A stretch of 64,000 nt of DNA from Entoloma clypeatum (taxonomy: Eukaryota; Basidiomycota; Agaricomycetes; Agaricales; Entolomataceae). The stretch spans positions 2,790,001-2,854,000 of the forward strand of contig OY751489.1 in NCBI GenBank assembly GCA_963565915.1. Reading direction: 5' to 3'. This document shows positions 1 to 12,728 of this stretch, one piece after another (within the stretch, counting starts at the first letter, position 1; each line of letters opens with the position of its first letter). The notes beneath the pieces are model-generated. The model had not been told where the DNA came from and did not search any database. It worked only from the letters and a program-made list of their open reading frames with translations. Both the position numbers and the translations under genes were made by a program.

Positions 1-154
1 AGCCGTTGCAAATATGTTCTATTGCTGGTGTTGGGATTTAACGGACCTAATCAGGCAGGGCCACACACGGTGTCGTCCCAGCCTGCTGGGAGTGTGGGAA
101 CACTAGGTGGTATTTTAGTTGTAATTGAGCGTCACCAAAAAGTAACACCACGTG

Positions 155-3100
155 ATGAAACCATCCACTTACGCCCCCACTGCGACAGCAATGGATGTCG
201 ATTCCATCGAGAAACTTCCCCTGTCGCAGGCTGAACTCACCGCGATCAATGAGGCGATGAACAAGGAATCAAGCGATCAATTATGGCAGATGTGCCTTGA
301 GAGCGCGCCCAGATGGCCAGTGTTGCTCCGCGACGTTCTGGTAGCGTCCTCCCAAGCCCTAAACTCGTTGACCGCAGCTGTGGAAGCTTTTGTGGCTCCT
401 TTATTGCCCAGCGGAGCAGACAAGCTTATGGAGACCTTCGATGAAAAGGAGTCCGAAGCTTTGCAGAAAGGAGTGCAGAAAGGGGTGCTTCAGGGAGATT
501 GGACGGAACTGCTTGCACACCGTATGTACTCGCCCATATGCAGGGTCTGGTACAATTAATCCCTTCTGCAGCGAAACTTAGGAAACCTGCTCAGCAAGGC
601 CGCGCTCATCTGAAGAACAGGCAAGCTTCCTTCTTATAACTCTGGCCGAATACTTACAAGTTGCACCTCCAGCAATGTCATTCGCGAAAGTAGGGCGCTC
701 CTAGCTTCCGCCATTAACATTTGACAACTTTTTTTCCAGGGCTCGCAACGGCCTACAAAGCGCCCTTCATTGGAGACACTGCCGCTGATTTCGTTGAATA
801 TCTCCAGAAGGCGGATCAACAGGACAGCAGCCACGCGAAGCCACTTTATGCTAAGGCGATCACCGTGGTTCAAAGTTCGGGAACAGGTAAATCGCGCATG
901 CTGACAGAGGTGCGCTCATCTGCTGTGCTGGTGTGCGGTGCTACAAAGTTATCTGTTAGGCTGGCAGACATATATTTACACTTCCGGTTTGCCTTCGCAA
1001 GGTGGGTGATCCGGGTTATCCACCTACGGATGAAGCGGCCACCAATTACTTCGCCTCTTTGCCTGGCAATAACGACTTGAGCATCACTGCGCATATCGCC
1101 ATCGCCTGCTTCCTTGCCACTGCGCACGCGACTATGCTCAAATGGCTGCAGAGGGCACAAAATGAGCAGAATTTTGACGGATCACAGTTACATATATATT
1201 GGCACGCACTCATGGAGGGGGAGGGGGGGCGCCAAAGCCGAAACCAGTTTTTCACAGAGGTGGTTCAGCAGGCAAATGATGCAAGTCACGTCTTCTTCTT
1301 TGGCTTCAGGTGCTCAGCATATGACAGTTAAAAGCCAAAAACCTGAAAGATATCCAAATGAGCCCTAAAAGAGGAGACACAGGTCACCCAGACGACGGAT
1401 CCAATCCCCAACAAAGTGCCGAGAAGATTTACCGCAAGTGTACTGCTGAAGAGGCCACCCGGAACTTAATGGAATTTCTTCATAGCATTGGCCAAAATTT
1501 AAGTGTTACATACTTTGATGAAGCCCAGGAGCTGGGTACATGTTTCTGGGCCTTTTTACGTCTTGTGAACAATCAAGGGCCGTCAACAAGAATGTGGTAT
1601 GCCTTCATGGGAACCAAATCGAGCATCTCATATTTTGCTCCTCTTCCTGTCAATCGTCAGTCCTCCTCTCCCCCTGTATGCAAGTGATTTACAGAAGAAC
1701 AGGACATTCTCTGCGACTCAGACAAGAAATAGAACAACTCTTGCCACCCTATGTTGATCTTGGTTTTGACCAGAAAGTGGTGTTTAAGGGTCGAGCAGCA
1801 AGGACAGTGACCATGGGACATCTCCAAACCATCGAGCATCTCTCCGAATATGGGCGGCCCTTGTATGTAGCTCTTGTTTGTCATAGGCAATCACTCACTT
1901 TTGAACCAGCTGGAGTGCGCAGCTGCGCGAAGGAGCGCCAAGCGACATCGTTGCCTCTGCCTCCCTACAGCTTACAGATTGGAAGACGTTCTCGGCAACC
2001 AATAAGGACCACGTTTTTGCTATACTCTCGCAACGCCTCTGCCTTGATCCAGTGCTGGCAGGGACAGAAGCCATAAAGCTCGCAGATCGAAGCGTTGCGC
2101 ATCATATGAGACTTCTCACTGGCTTCTCCAGCACCGGTGAAATCTTCTACACGCACTCGCCATCGGAACCAATCCTTGTGCTGGCCAGTAGCCACGTGTT
2201 GTATGACACCGTGGAGCCTCATCCCTGGATCCCTGTTCTGAAGACTCTGAGCGTCGACCTATGCAGCGCAGGGCTGGTTGAAAAAGGTCTTTTGGGTGAA
2301 CTTGCTGCTCGTACACTTCTTCTTGTTGCTCGCGATTTCGCCTCTTCAATTGAAAACCGCCAGCGGGATCTTCTGCGGCCCGTTCCCCTTTTGCATTTTC
2401 TGCGCACGCTGTTTGGTAACAACCTATGGGCAAGTGGCAATCAACCCAAATTTGATGAAGCCTTTCGTGGCGCACATGTCAATTTTACACATTGGATTGT
2501 GACGAGGGACCCCATGCCAGAGGAACCAGATGTGTGAGCATAACCTTCTTCTATGCAAAATGTCTGCTGATTTGGATTGTTTTAGGCAGTTGCTTGCAAA
2601 CTTATGGGCTCGCGGTGCAGGGATGCAATGCTGCTTCACCCAAGAATCTATTGACTTTGTCCTCCCCTTCTATTCTGGTTCTATCGCGCGGGACGCAGTT
2701 TTCGATCCCTCTCTCCTCTCTGCAATTTCCGGTCAGATCAAGTTCAGAAACAAGGCAGACACAAAGGCAGAATCTGCAATACGTCCGTTTGGTATCCCTC
2801 GTGATCCTCAACAACCACTCCCATATTTAGCGCTACTCATGGAGCTTGGTTCCACATCCAATCACAAAAGCACCCGTTCCAAAATGAAATCGGCAGTCCC
2901 TGAACCCACCGCTGACGGTAAATTCGAAGACCTGATTTCTACCTGGTCCGAGGCTCTGAAATGCCTTCAAAGAAAGAAAAACCAGAGACAATCAGAAGTC
3001 ATGAAGGCTGATGTTCAAAAGGCACGGCTGGCGATGGATTCCTACAATCGATACTCTCTGTCAGTCCGCGGCGCCTCTGCAGACGTGTACGGCATCTTGC

Positions 3101-3288
3101 ACCAAGCCGGTATTGAGGAACAATTCAATACTTTGCTTCAAGTAACCATGACATCGCCAAATGTCCTCAACAACAGGATGCAGCACATGCGGCCCCTCGA
3201 GCGATTAGGAGTTGAATCCCATCATACTGCTTGGATGTCTGAGTACGTCACCCAGCCTGAAGAAGACGTGTTTATGGCAACAGAGTAG
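155..3288 (+). CDS. P-loop NTPase with C-terminal QxK nuclease-like motif, copy 1
   Basis: About eight exons with short introns (roughly 546-735, 899-960, 1310-1360, 1650-1710, 1862-1907, 2534-2585). The start is the ATG at 155, opening MKPSTYAPTA. A Walker A motif (SSGTGKSR) lies near 880-897, a Walker B-like FDEAQ near 1511, and a sensor-like GTKSS near 1600. Near the C-terminus an FD (Asp codon 2704) is followed ten residues later by QIK (2734-2742), the spacing also seen in the paralogue at 3438-6278. Seen: both motifs and clear colinear similarity between the two copies (PSEP-LA---H, YGRP, NFTH). Known: D...QxK is a variant of the PD-(D/E)xK nuclease core, and NTPase plus nuclease pairs occur in Crinkler/CR-type eukaryotic effectors. 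Inferred: a regulated nuclease or effector-like protein; the true function is unknown. No disabling change seen; the first two exon junctions are the least certain. Confidence 0.6.
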
Positions 3289-3437
3289 GATTGGTTTTAT
3301 ACAACTCGTTAGCGACATCCGCCTCCGACATGAGTCTCCACTTGATTTTTATTCCGGCCCTCAAGTAGAGTCAAACATATATACATGATGTACAATTTCT
3401 GTTGAGCACACAACAGGCACGCCCCTTCATTATTGAT

Positions 3438-6278
3438 TTACCAAGTCCATGCCAGCGTCCATTTTCTCCAGAAACTCCGCAAACTTAGGCTCCGCGCAAC
3501 CCAACAAGCGACGGAAAAGTTGTCTTGAAGAACAGGATACGTGCTCGAGCCATGCCCACGGATATTGAGACAATATCGTATTGGCTCCTTTTCATCTCCT
3601 CTGGCATAGCCACCCCAATTGCCTCTGCTGCCAGTTGGGCGTGTGGCTGCATTGTGTGTCAAATGAACGCGCCCCTTATTATCTTTGAGGACGGCAGATG
3701 CGGCGAGATCTATGAGAATGACGAGATATTGTGGCTTGTGCCGAATATTGTCGCTGTCGACTATAGGTGGGGCAGTCAATTCGTTGGCAAGCGCCTTGGA
3801 GGCCACCTTGACCTTTGCCTGCCAAGGAATAATGGTGAGGTTGCGGATATCAAATGGTGCATCGAGATCTCCAGCATAGCACACAAAAAAGCCATCTATT
3901 ACCGGCTGGAGGAACGCACACTGAAAGGCCATGCCAGAGAACCAAGCCTGAAGAAGGAAGGGCAGCGTGACCTTATCGAGTGGCTCGGATAGCTGGACAA
4001 AGTGTGTGAAGTTAATCCAGAGCCCGGATATTGTGTTAAAGAAGTCCGGGTGCAGTTCAGGAATGCCGAGGTTTTTCCCAAGAAGAGTTTCCAGAAACAC
4101 GGACAGTTCTACAGGCTGGACTCGAGGCCCCTTGAGCCCTGGGTCGCCTTGCACAAATGGGTTGACCGCTTTGTCCCGCGCAAGGGTCAACAAGAGCCGA
4201 CTACAGAGCTCTCCTTGCATCCCGCGATCGAGTACAAGACCACGGAGGACGAGGTGGTCCAGGAGCGTCGTAATTGCGACCTGGTACGTCTCGGGGCAAC
4301 GGTTCAAAGAGTGTGCAGCAGCAATGGCCAGCATTGGCTCCGAAGGTGCCGCTGTTAATAAGAGCGTGCCGATAGCACCTCTGAGGATTCGCATATGGCT
4401 ACGCACGGCGTCTTTAGCCAAGCGCTCGGACGCCTCGTCCTCGCCAATCTCCAGACCAATTCGAACGGCGAACGCGGCAAAGACATGGTATATCTCCCTT
4501 GCATTAAACGACTTGAAAAAGAGCTTCTCGGTTGCTGCCTTCAGCACTTCGTTCTTGTTAAGACCGGACCAGTACTGGGAGCGGAACATAAGGGATGATG
4601 TGAGCATACAAGACGACATGGCGACTCACCGGGCGTCCATATGCCTTCAGATGTTCCAGGCTAATACATGAGCTGCACTCCGAATGTTTTCACTGCGAAC
4701 CATCTGGTTGAACCCCAAGTAAGGCCAAAGAGGCAAGGGCACGAGCGCTCTCGTGAGTCTGTCAGAGGGGGAATCTGGGCCAGAGGTGCTAGATCAAATA
4801 TGGACGAGTTGGTGTCTATGAAAAGATACCAAATTGTAAAGCCAGAGATGGGGCGACGATCAACAGCCTTGATGATGCGCTGTAGTGCGATCAGCGACAT
4901 GTCCCAGCTCTGATTCAGGGCTTCGCCTTTGGTACTCTGGAAACGCCTCATATTCAAACTCGAGCATTCATCAAAAGCGATCACAAAGCGTTTGGACCCC
5001 GCCGCTCTGATAATCTTGGAAAGCCTTTGGGTGAATGGAAGGCAAAGGACCTCGTAGAGTGATTCATGATATGAGGCAGGGGTGGGTGACGAATCCTGAC
5101 TGCGGGCCTTTTGGATGAGTAAAATGTTTTCTGTCAGCAAGGCTTCGGCCTTGGTTTGAACCTTCTCGAAGGTCCTAAACCGAGAGGAGCTTGTAACATC
5201 GGTTGGGGTATCAAGCAACCAGTCCTTCATCCAGTCCTCTCGCCAAAAGCCACTCGTGATCTGGCCCTCGAGCTTTTCCGCGGTGACATGTGCCAAGGCT
5301 CCAATAAAAGCCGCAGCTAATTCTTCGCCCTGTAGTATGAACTGGCCCTTAGAAATGGTCCAAGGATTATTATTGACAAGTACCTTGAACGGAACATTAA
5401 CGTTGCAGTCGGCTTTTCGTTGGACGAAAGCGTAGGCCGGTTCATCACCGGGCGGCCAACCAAATGTTGGTTGTGAGCTTTGTCGGAAGCAGACACTGAG
5501 GGTTGGTAACTACAGTCCATTCGTCGATCAGTTCCTTGTGGCGGGGGCGATGAACAGGCACCTTTTCCCCTAACTCTTGGGCCAAGCGTGACTTGCCAGT
5601 TCCACTTGATTGCAGAAGGGCGATGATATGTCCATAGTGCCGATCTGGATCGTATATTTCATTGTAAACACCAAGCCCCTGGACAAAGGATTCGACGGCG
5701 TTCCTCCGATTTTCCCGACGGAACATCAACTCTAATCGCTCAGCCTGTTCTTCCCTTTTGAAATGAAGAGGAATGCATGTTGGAGAAGAGGCGGGAAAAA
5801 ACGCACTGTGTCTCGAATTCAAGGGTTGGTTCCTTGGGTTTCTGAAGTATCGCTGTTTCACGCCTTAGCCACTCCTAAACCGTCCAAGGCGAAATAGTGC
5901 ATACGATGTGCAATCAAGTCATCCCAGTCGCCTTCTTTCGCACCTTTCTGGACTCCACGGTTCCATTATTCTAATTGCGCCCCGTTCAAACCTGCCACAA
6001 GCTCGCGTAGTCTGCAGCGCTTGTGTGAGGTGCATTAAAACGTTCCGGGACAGGCCTAGCCATCTGGAATTAACATCCCCAACTATATCTATAAGAATAT
6101 TCCAACAACCCTCAGACGATATCTTCGTCATCTTGTCGTTGAGTGCCGTCCGCTGAGAATGCGGCCAATCAAGGTTATAGATCGAGGTATGAGTGGCAGG
6201 AGATATGGGACTGCGCTTGAAACCAGAGGTAGGAGGAGATACGATATCCTCTGAGTCGACGTCCATATTGTTGTCCAT
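3438..6278 (-). CDS. P-loop NTPase with C-terminal QxK nuclease-like motif, copy 2
   Basis: Minus-strand paralogue of 155-3288, ending 150 bp from it tail to tail. The ATG at 6278 opens MDNNMDVDSED. Exons run roughly 6278-5950, 5861-5560, 5485-4690, a short exon near 4660-4630 encoding the LEHLKAYGRP block, and 4590-3438. Walker A SSGTGKSR is at about 5586-5603, Walker B FVIAFDECSS at about 4967-4984, and a sensor-like DTNSS follows. The C-terminal nuclease-like motif has PFD (Asp at 3849-3851) and WQAK (3813-3821) at the same ten-residue spacing as copy 1. The N-terminal exon is only weakly similar to copy 1, which suggests faster change there. No stop or frameshift is needed to read the whole protein. 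Function is inferred only; NTPase plus restriction-endonuclease-like architecture recalls CR/Crinkler proteins. Confidence 0.6.
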
Positions 6279-6918
6279 TAGGATCCCACTTGGTAATAGA
6301 ACGTTAAGCTGCAAAGCCAAAACCCCTTTTGATCAAGCATCGAGGGAGACATTTGTAATATCTTCATCTGATTGTGATAACTAAACGGACTCACGGCAGG
6401 AACATCTTATCGTGTTGACCATTAAACTATCCAGGAAAGACATAACCAAAAGACGTCCAGTTCGTGAGCGTAAAATATGCGTAAGAATAATGGGCGCGTG
6501 AGATAGAAAGTTTCGTGATGACAAAGCATCAAAGAGGAGTCATTACCATAGCAGCAAGAGAGGAGACATGTGGGGGAGCAGTTCTGGCTGACCGCGGACC
6601 TCGCGTCATGTGATCGGTCATGTAGATAGTAGTTTGTTCGTGGATCCCTGTTTCTTGAGCTCACTCATCTCGGAGGCAACAACGCACGATCCCCCCCGCT
6701 CTTTTGAGGCTCATCCCCACCATCTCCGGACTTAGACCGACAGCAGCCGTTACAGACATACAGTAAGTGACGTGGCAGATGATGACGATGATGGACAAGG
6801 AAAAGGACAGGAACGAAAAGAACGTATGCGACAGTAAATCGTAACGAGAACGGTAGAGATATCATGATACGATGAAAATTGGGAGCGAAAGCTTGGACGA
6901 GATGTGAAGAGAAAATTA
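6279..6918. other. Intergenic region, no gene recognised
   Basis: Between the 5' end of the NTPase copy 2 gene and the 3' end of the kinase pseudogene. Open frames here are short and have no recognisable motif. It presumably holds the copy 2 promoter and the kinase 3' UTR. Confidence 0.5.
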
Positions 6919-9900
6919 TTATACCATGCGCGACAACTTCTTTGTCGTCTTTCCAGGCATGATAGCTTTGATAGCGCGCCGCATGAGCGCGACTGTGTTG
7001 TTCTCATCCCTGAGAACAGCCTGCCCGCCCAAACCAGGGGTGGGAGATGTAGTTGTATAGTTCATAACGCCGAGCTCGTCCACAGAAACAGCTCGGATCT
7101 GTTCACTCAACACTGGAGGCGGCATGGGCCGGCGGGTGGAGTGCTCGGTGGTTATCAAATTTCGGCGGGTTGAGGCCAAGGTTCGAAATTGGACCGACAT
7201 TGTCTGACTGGTATCCCTTGCCAAGGCGTTTGACACCTGAAGTCGCCATGAGGAAGTGGTCGTAAACACCCTCAAGCCGCCGTTGACTAGGCGTATCGGG
7301 CAGGTGTGCATCCGATAAGTCCATTTTCCTTGATGGATATGGTTCAACGTGGAGGAGGGGGGAGGAAGTCAAGTCGTTGAAAGACGGAGGCTCATGAACG
7401 ATCGAGGTGTCTAGGGTGATCGGGGACGGCTGGGGGGTGACTGAGGAGCTGCGTGGAGGTGCAATGAATAGACTGGTGTCCAAAAGTTGTGACAGCCGAT
7501 GGGACGACGTTGGAATTTCCTCTGTCATTGGTATGAATAATCACGATGTGCCGCAGAAGGGAGTATCAAGAAGGATTACATACGTTTGTTGAGGTCCGCT
7601 TCAATCAGAGCGAGGGGAGCAATCTTTCGCTGGAAGATGTTGCTATGGGATCTACTCTTTTCTCTGCGCCTTGAAGGAGATCCTGGATTGAGAACCAAGT
7701 CAGATGGGGCCAGCAATGACTTTTCCAGAGAGCATGACGAAACAGTTGCCCGGCGCCGTCTCGACGGAGTATGGACTTCTGGGACCTGGAGCTGACTTGG
7801 CCCGTCTAAAGGACGGTCAGTGGACAAATTGGCACTCATGACATTTGAGATATCCATGTAGCTTTGGTCATTCTCGGTCGCGAATATCTGGCTCGCGGCG
7901 AGGAATTTACGAGGAAGGCGGGAAGAACGATTGGTACGGTTCGAGGAAATCGAACTGGAAAGTGGCGCGACAGGCAAAGATGGCAGCGTTGCAAGCTGAT
8001 GGGTCGAGGATGATGCCAAAGTTTGGCGGGCATCTTCAACAACCTCTGTCGGAGTAGATCAGCATGTTGTCATAGGAATGGATAGTATGAGGAGCGTACT
8101 CTCAACATTCCGCATCCATATAGTCATTCGATCGAGTCTAGCATCGGCAGCTACACGTTCGTCAAGGGCAGCTCGACGGACTGAAGGCAGAGTGGACGGA
8201 GCTTGGAGGAGATTTTCAGTAACATGACCAAAACCGCGATGGCACATACCACCGTGAAGAAGGATATCGTCCTCCCAAGATTTTCTTGGTTGAACGGCCC
8301 TTCGGGATGCGTCTTCATCAGAGTCAGAGGTCACCATAAATGCGGGCGTGGTTCTGCCTTGAGCAGAGGTTGTGCACAGACGCACAGTCTTGTCTGTCGG
8401 GGGATGAGGACATTGATTTGTCTAGAGAGGACCATTACACACCTATGGATTTTCGGATGTGATGCTTGAAGACATTTAAACTGGAGCTGTTGTCGGTTCG
8501 AGGGCGTTCGAATGAATCTGAATGATAGTCAGCAACTGACGGGAGGATATAAAATAATGAAATGTTACCAATTGTAAACGTAGAGCCAACTGGCGACACC
8601 AGAGAAGGTGTGCGGACGGTTCTGAAAGGTTGATTTTCCTTGTCACCATCCTTGTCGGATTCCTTTATGGCATCGTTTGCCTCTTGCTTTGCCATTTTCT
8701 CTTTTTCCTCCTGTATCATATCATCTCTTTCCCTCTCAATCTCCTCCAACCTCGACATCTCTCTCGATCTTTCCCTCTCTCTTTCCCATTCTTTTGCTCT
8801 GTCCCTCACATGGTCTGTCGCTTTTGCTTTTCCCTTGGTAACGGCGTCCTTCCTAGTTGTGTCTCTTGTGTTCTCTTTATTGTTGTTGGCAGTCAGATCA
8901 CCTAACACGCGACTCCTTCGCCTTTCTTTCACGTCAATCGATGATGCCTGCGGCGCTAATCTCGGGTTTGGCGGGTTGGTGTTTGTATTAACAGTGCCGA
9001 AAGGTTTCCGGGTAGCACTGCTTGCAAGGGTATTGAATGTCATGATGTTCTTTTTGCCCGCGACCGACGAAAGGGGTGATGACGGCGGTGATGCCTTGAT
9101 CGGTGAAAGGTCTGCAGCGGGAACCCGCTTCCGATGTTGTGCTGTAAAGCACGTCAACAAGTGTTGTAGAAAAAAAAGGTAGTGCCGTACGTTTGACAGC
9201 GGCCGCTTTGAGTTGGGACTTGGCCTTTGCGAGTTGTGGAATCTTGTTCTCCTTGGACGATCCCACGGTTGGCTCGAGTCCAGGAGGCATCGCGGGTAGT
9301 TCAACCTCCGGCCAAGGAGGTGAATTGCCCATCAATTTAGATAGATCCTTTTCAAAGACGATGGATGATGTGTAGCTGGAGGACCTCCCTATCGCGAGTC
9401 ATTTAACATTATCGATAGGATAGGCAGATAGCAACCCTACTCTGAGAAGTAGAAAGGTCTTTGCGATATTGCCAGTATGGATCGACCATTGCTTGGCTGG
9501 CGGTACAGCGAAGGTCAGCATTTGGAGCAATCATTCTGCGCAACATCCTTTCCATCCCTGGAGACATCTTCCAACCTCCGACCCATTTACCGCGGAGCTA
9601 TATGTGATACGGATGAATTCTATGAATGTTGCATGGAGCATAGAACATACAGTCCGTCCCCAATACTTCTCGAGGTCATCTTTTGTGGTGAATTGTTCTC
9701 CATCTGTTTCTTCGAATGGTGTGCGCCCGATGAGAATTTCAAAGAAAGACCACACGTCTGATTTACGTGTATCATGTGGGAGGCCTCTGGCGCGTTCAGG
9801 TGATAAATACTACACGCCATTAGAACGCGTTCCAAAAGGCTGCAATATTATGGAATTACCTCGGGAGTACCATAAGACAGATTGCTGTGGAAGGCTTCAG

Positions 9901-10724
9901 AAGACTTGACATCATACTTTTCAGCAAAACCAAAGTCAACCAAGACGGGTATATTCTTGGGCGAGAGGAGAATATTTGCAGGCCTGTTTAACATGTGTTT
10001 GAGCTGGGAAATAAGAAAAAAATGAGGTGAGGATATTACTTGATATCATTGTGGACAACCCCTCGTTTGTGGAGGAATTCAACGCCGTAAAGTAATAAGC
10101 GAAACCATTCACGAGCTTTGGTCTCGTCAACCTCTACAAGTACGAGGGTGGGAAGGTAGTCCCTGAAGAAAACATCAGGATCAAAATGTATGACGCGAGG
10201 AACGATGCACGACATGTTCATGGCGCGTCCGCCAACGGTGAACGATCTTGAGAAAGCAAGAATACCGCTTACATGGTAATCAACGCATAAGATGGCGTGA
10301 TGACAAACGAGTGGAACGGAATAATGGAAGGATGTGGGTCAGCCTTGAAGGACCTTACAATCTTCATTTCATTCCATATGATGATCCAAGGTTGAACACG
10401 GTGTCCGGATTATATGAAAAACGTACAGCGACCGTACACGGGCAGCTGTGGTCGAGGTCTTGGAACGATTGACTAGTTTGACGGCCAATTTCTGGTCGGA
10501 AGCCCGCCTGAGCGTGAAGTAGACTTTGGGCGGCATAGCCAGACGCTGCCCCAGTTGCCAAAACCAATCTATTTACACCATGCATCGTATTCGGACTTCG
10601 GAGGAGGTGACAGAGGGCAGCGTACCTCTTCAATGAAATGGAGACTGTCTGAGAGAACCTGGTCAGAGAGGGAGAATATGTCGTTTGAGCCGTTGGATGA
10701 GGATGGTGGCTTGAAGGCGTCCAT
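6919..10724 (-). pseudogene. Serine/threonine protein kinase, degenerate
   Basis: Starts at ATG 10724 (MDAFKPPSSSNG). Exons 10724-10626, 10568-10427, about 10377-10273, 10162-10040, 9983-9860, 9809-9651 and 9597 onward encode the kinase domain: glycine loop GFGNWGSVW, KLAVKLV lysine, catalytic loop VVHNDIKPANILL, DFGFAE, GTPE/YLSPERA, and a C-lobe ending APNADLRCTASQAM. A long low-complexity tail follows (8500-9300, Arg/Glu-rich coiled coil, then Ser/Pro-rich exons at 8059-8385, 7576-8019, 7103-7528), ending KTTKKLSRMV. Lesions: a 1-bp shift near 10524-10527 between the glycine loop and the VAVK lysine; no AG acceptor before the WNEMK exon near 10377; and DVWSFFEIL in place of the usual DVWSxGVxFFEIL, losing subdomain IX glycine. 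I recognise a fungal kinase with an N-terminal catalytic domain but no named orthologue. Sequencing error could explain the indel, less easily the other two. Confidence 0.7.
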
Positions 10725-10996
10725 GGTACAATACAAGCCAAATGGTGCAGGACGGAGGCAAACCACTCTCTCTTAGCCTGGTTTCTCGAACACTACCAAA
10801 ATAGCATTATGACCCCCATCTCTTCGTGTTTACAGGATTCCTCCCCACCCCCCTCCTTCGCCGTCACTCATGCTAGAAGTGACCCTCAACAACCTGTGAA
10901 GCTTTGAAGGTCAGCCCTTTGGACTCTGCAGAAGAAGGGTCGCGAACTTGAACGGCGAGTGCGTTGCCCCGATTTTTTTTTGTTTGTTTGTTTGGC

Positions 10997-11922
10997 TAAC
11001 ACTGGGGGTGGGCAACTGCCGGTATGTGTAACCCCAGTCACAAGCTGTCACACACAACACAGCCATCACACTGACTGACCCAGCCGTTCTGGGTTCCACA
11101 AAGCGAGATCTTGCTGGATGTAATGTTTGGAATAGTGATATAAATAGTTTATATGTATGCTGGTACAACCAGTTAATCAATACATACCTTGGAAGTAGTC
11201 AAACTGGGAAACCCTCAGCCAAAGTAGCCCAAAAATAAGAGGGAAACTTGGCTGGTGAATAACTTTACACAGACTCAATGAATTGACAAGGTGTAAAGGA
11301 GGAAGTTGCACTATTTCCTGAGCTCTTTCAACTGATTGGAGGCATTTTTTATTTCAGTGGAAGGAACACTGCCAATGGTGCATTTTTACTCATAAAATTG
11401 TATATTTCACCATGATAGCTTCAGAAAATAAAAAATCGGGTCCAATCAATCGAACGGGCCTATGAAATGGTGCATTTTCGCCACCAACACCTTGTCAATC
11501 CGTTGAGCATGTGAAAAGATATTCAGCTCGCGAGATTTTCCTCCACCATAGGCCGTGGGAACTTGCCGCGAGACATTGGAAAACATGACTCTCACCATAT
11601 ATTACATGTAATATATATAGAATCTACTTAATATTCATTGTGATACTTACTGCTTGAAAAGTAACAATCTGGCTAAGGCAGTATAACAGTGTGTGATCAT
11701 TTTACTACATTCCTTTCCAAAATATCTTAACTTCAAATTCACCTGATATACTACATGTGATAGCTATAGGAGCCCCTAGATATGCTACATGCAGTTAGAA
11801 TTATCGGGAGGGAGTGAGGGAGGCCTGGTTTTCAGCTGGGTCAGTATATGTGACGGAATCTGTCACAGGACGTTACGTCACGTCTCTCCGTGACTCTAAG
11901 GTGTTGCCCACCCCCACTAACA
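10997..11922. repeat. Possible non-autonomous DNA transposon (inverted ends)
   Basis: The left end at 10997-11016 and the right end at 11903-11922 are imperfect inverted repeats sharing an 11-bp core, GGGGGTGGGCAAC-like on one strand and GTTGCCCACCCCC on the other. A further inner match exists around CTGACCCAGC near 11080 and GCTGGGTCAG near 11836. There is no coding capacity between them, and no clear target-site duplication could be assigned, so the element class is open. Confidence 0.35.
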
Positions 11923-12035
11923 CCTGAGGCCCTGACAGGTGGCTAAGACAGTTCGGCTGCTCAAGCTTGTCGCCAAAGGTCTATGTACTTACCAGAGGTC
12001 TCCGCATTCCATGCAGAGGCTTGCAGAGGTTCGTC

Positions 12036-12056
12036 AGGACCCCCGAAGGCCCCCTG
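12036..12056. repeat. Left arm of inverted repeat flanking Copia-I
   Basis: AGGACCCCCGAAGGCCCCCTG is matched with one mismatch by the reverse complement of 25222-25242. Motifs of the form TCCGGATAAAAA/G follow on the left (about 12070-12180) and precede the right arm (25130-25190). With Copia-I removed the unit is about 680 bp, suggesting a small DNA element that Copia-I entered. Confidence 0.45.
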
Positions 12057-12375
12057 GGGGCACTGATCTCTGTCCGGATAAAAATTGGCCAAAATCTTAC
12101 ACAACCCAACAGGTCTGTCCGGATAAGAACCACCAGATTTCGGTAAAAATTCCTGATCAGAGTATCCGGATAAGAATCGGACGACGGCGACCCCTTATTT
12201 TCAACCGGATAGGTATTAGATAGACAGTCTAACCACTCTGCTGTTCGCCTCAAAGATACTTAGGTGTAGATGTAAAGCTATGGAATGAAAATTTGGTGTT
12301 GGCGGGTTATGAGCTTCACCGAGAATGGCCTACGGATCTCAGAAGGTGATTGGGCGGTTTTTAAGATGCTGAAGG

Positions 12376-12716
12376 TGTTGAACATATCGCCAGATATGTC
12401 ACACCATGTGCTTGTCACAGAAAGTGACTATAAGTCACTATTACCATATATGTGAGTTTATGGTATAACCATGGACGCATGACTTGTTTATGTATTGTTT
12501 GTACAATGGTCCGTGCGCATATTGGATTAGTATAAATACCCATGTATTTAGTACGATAAATCCTAACTCTTGAACACCCAGTTCTCTGAGACGTTGCAGC
12601 TAGTTAGCTTCTTGATTCCACTAATGTCTCTTAACCAGGTTAGTCTAGCTTCCATATGCCTTCGTACCGCTACGTCTTGAGCGCCCTTTGGGCTGCCTAC
12701 GTCGGTTACATCATTA
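12376..12716 (+). repeat. Copia-I 5' LTR
   Basis: Begins TGTTGAACATATCG and ends CATCATTA; 341 bp, matching 24561-24901 except at three positions. A TATA-like TATAAATA lies about 12532. The LTR is followed directly by the primer-binding site. Confidence 0.95.
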
Positions 12717-12728
12717 GGTTATGGGCCC
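12717..12728 (+). promoter_or_regulatory. Copia-I primer-binding site (half tRNA-iMet type)
   Basis: GGTTATGGGCCC directly abuts the 5' LTR. It is complementary to the anticodon stem-loop side of initiator tRNA-Met (CCCATAACC contains the CAU anticodon), the type known from Drosophila copia, where a cleaved half-tRNA primes reverse transcription. Confidence 0.8.

Larger units (their letters stand above)
10725..12375. other. Gene-poor spacer with repeat-like segments
   Basis: No coding region with recognisable motifs. It holds two inverted-repeat structures listed separately (10997-11922 and the left arm at 12036). Just before the Copia-I insertion (about 12300-12375) there is a short open frame that resumes in the same sense after the element at 24907. 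Confidence 0.5.

Noticed and set aside
8630..9182. Plus-strand ORFs rich in Ser, Leu and Phe over the kinase tail
   Set aside because: They are antisense shadows of the Arg/Glu-rich coiled-coil exon of the kinase pseudogene.
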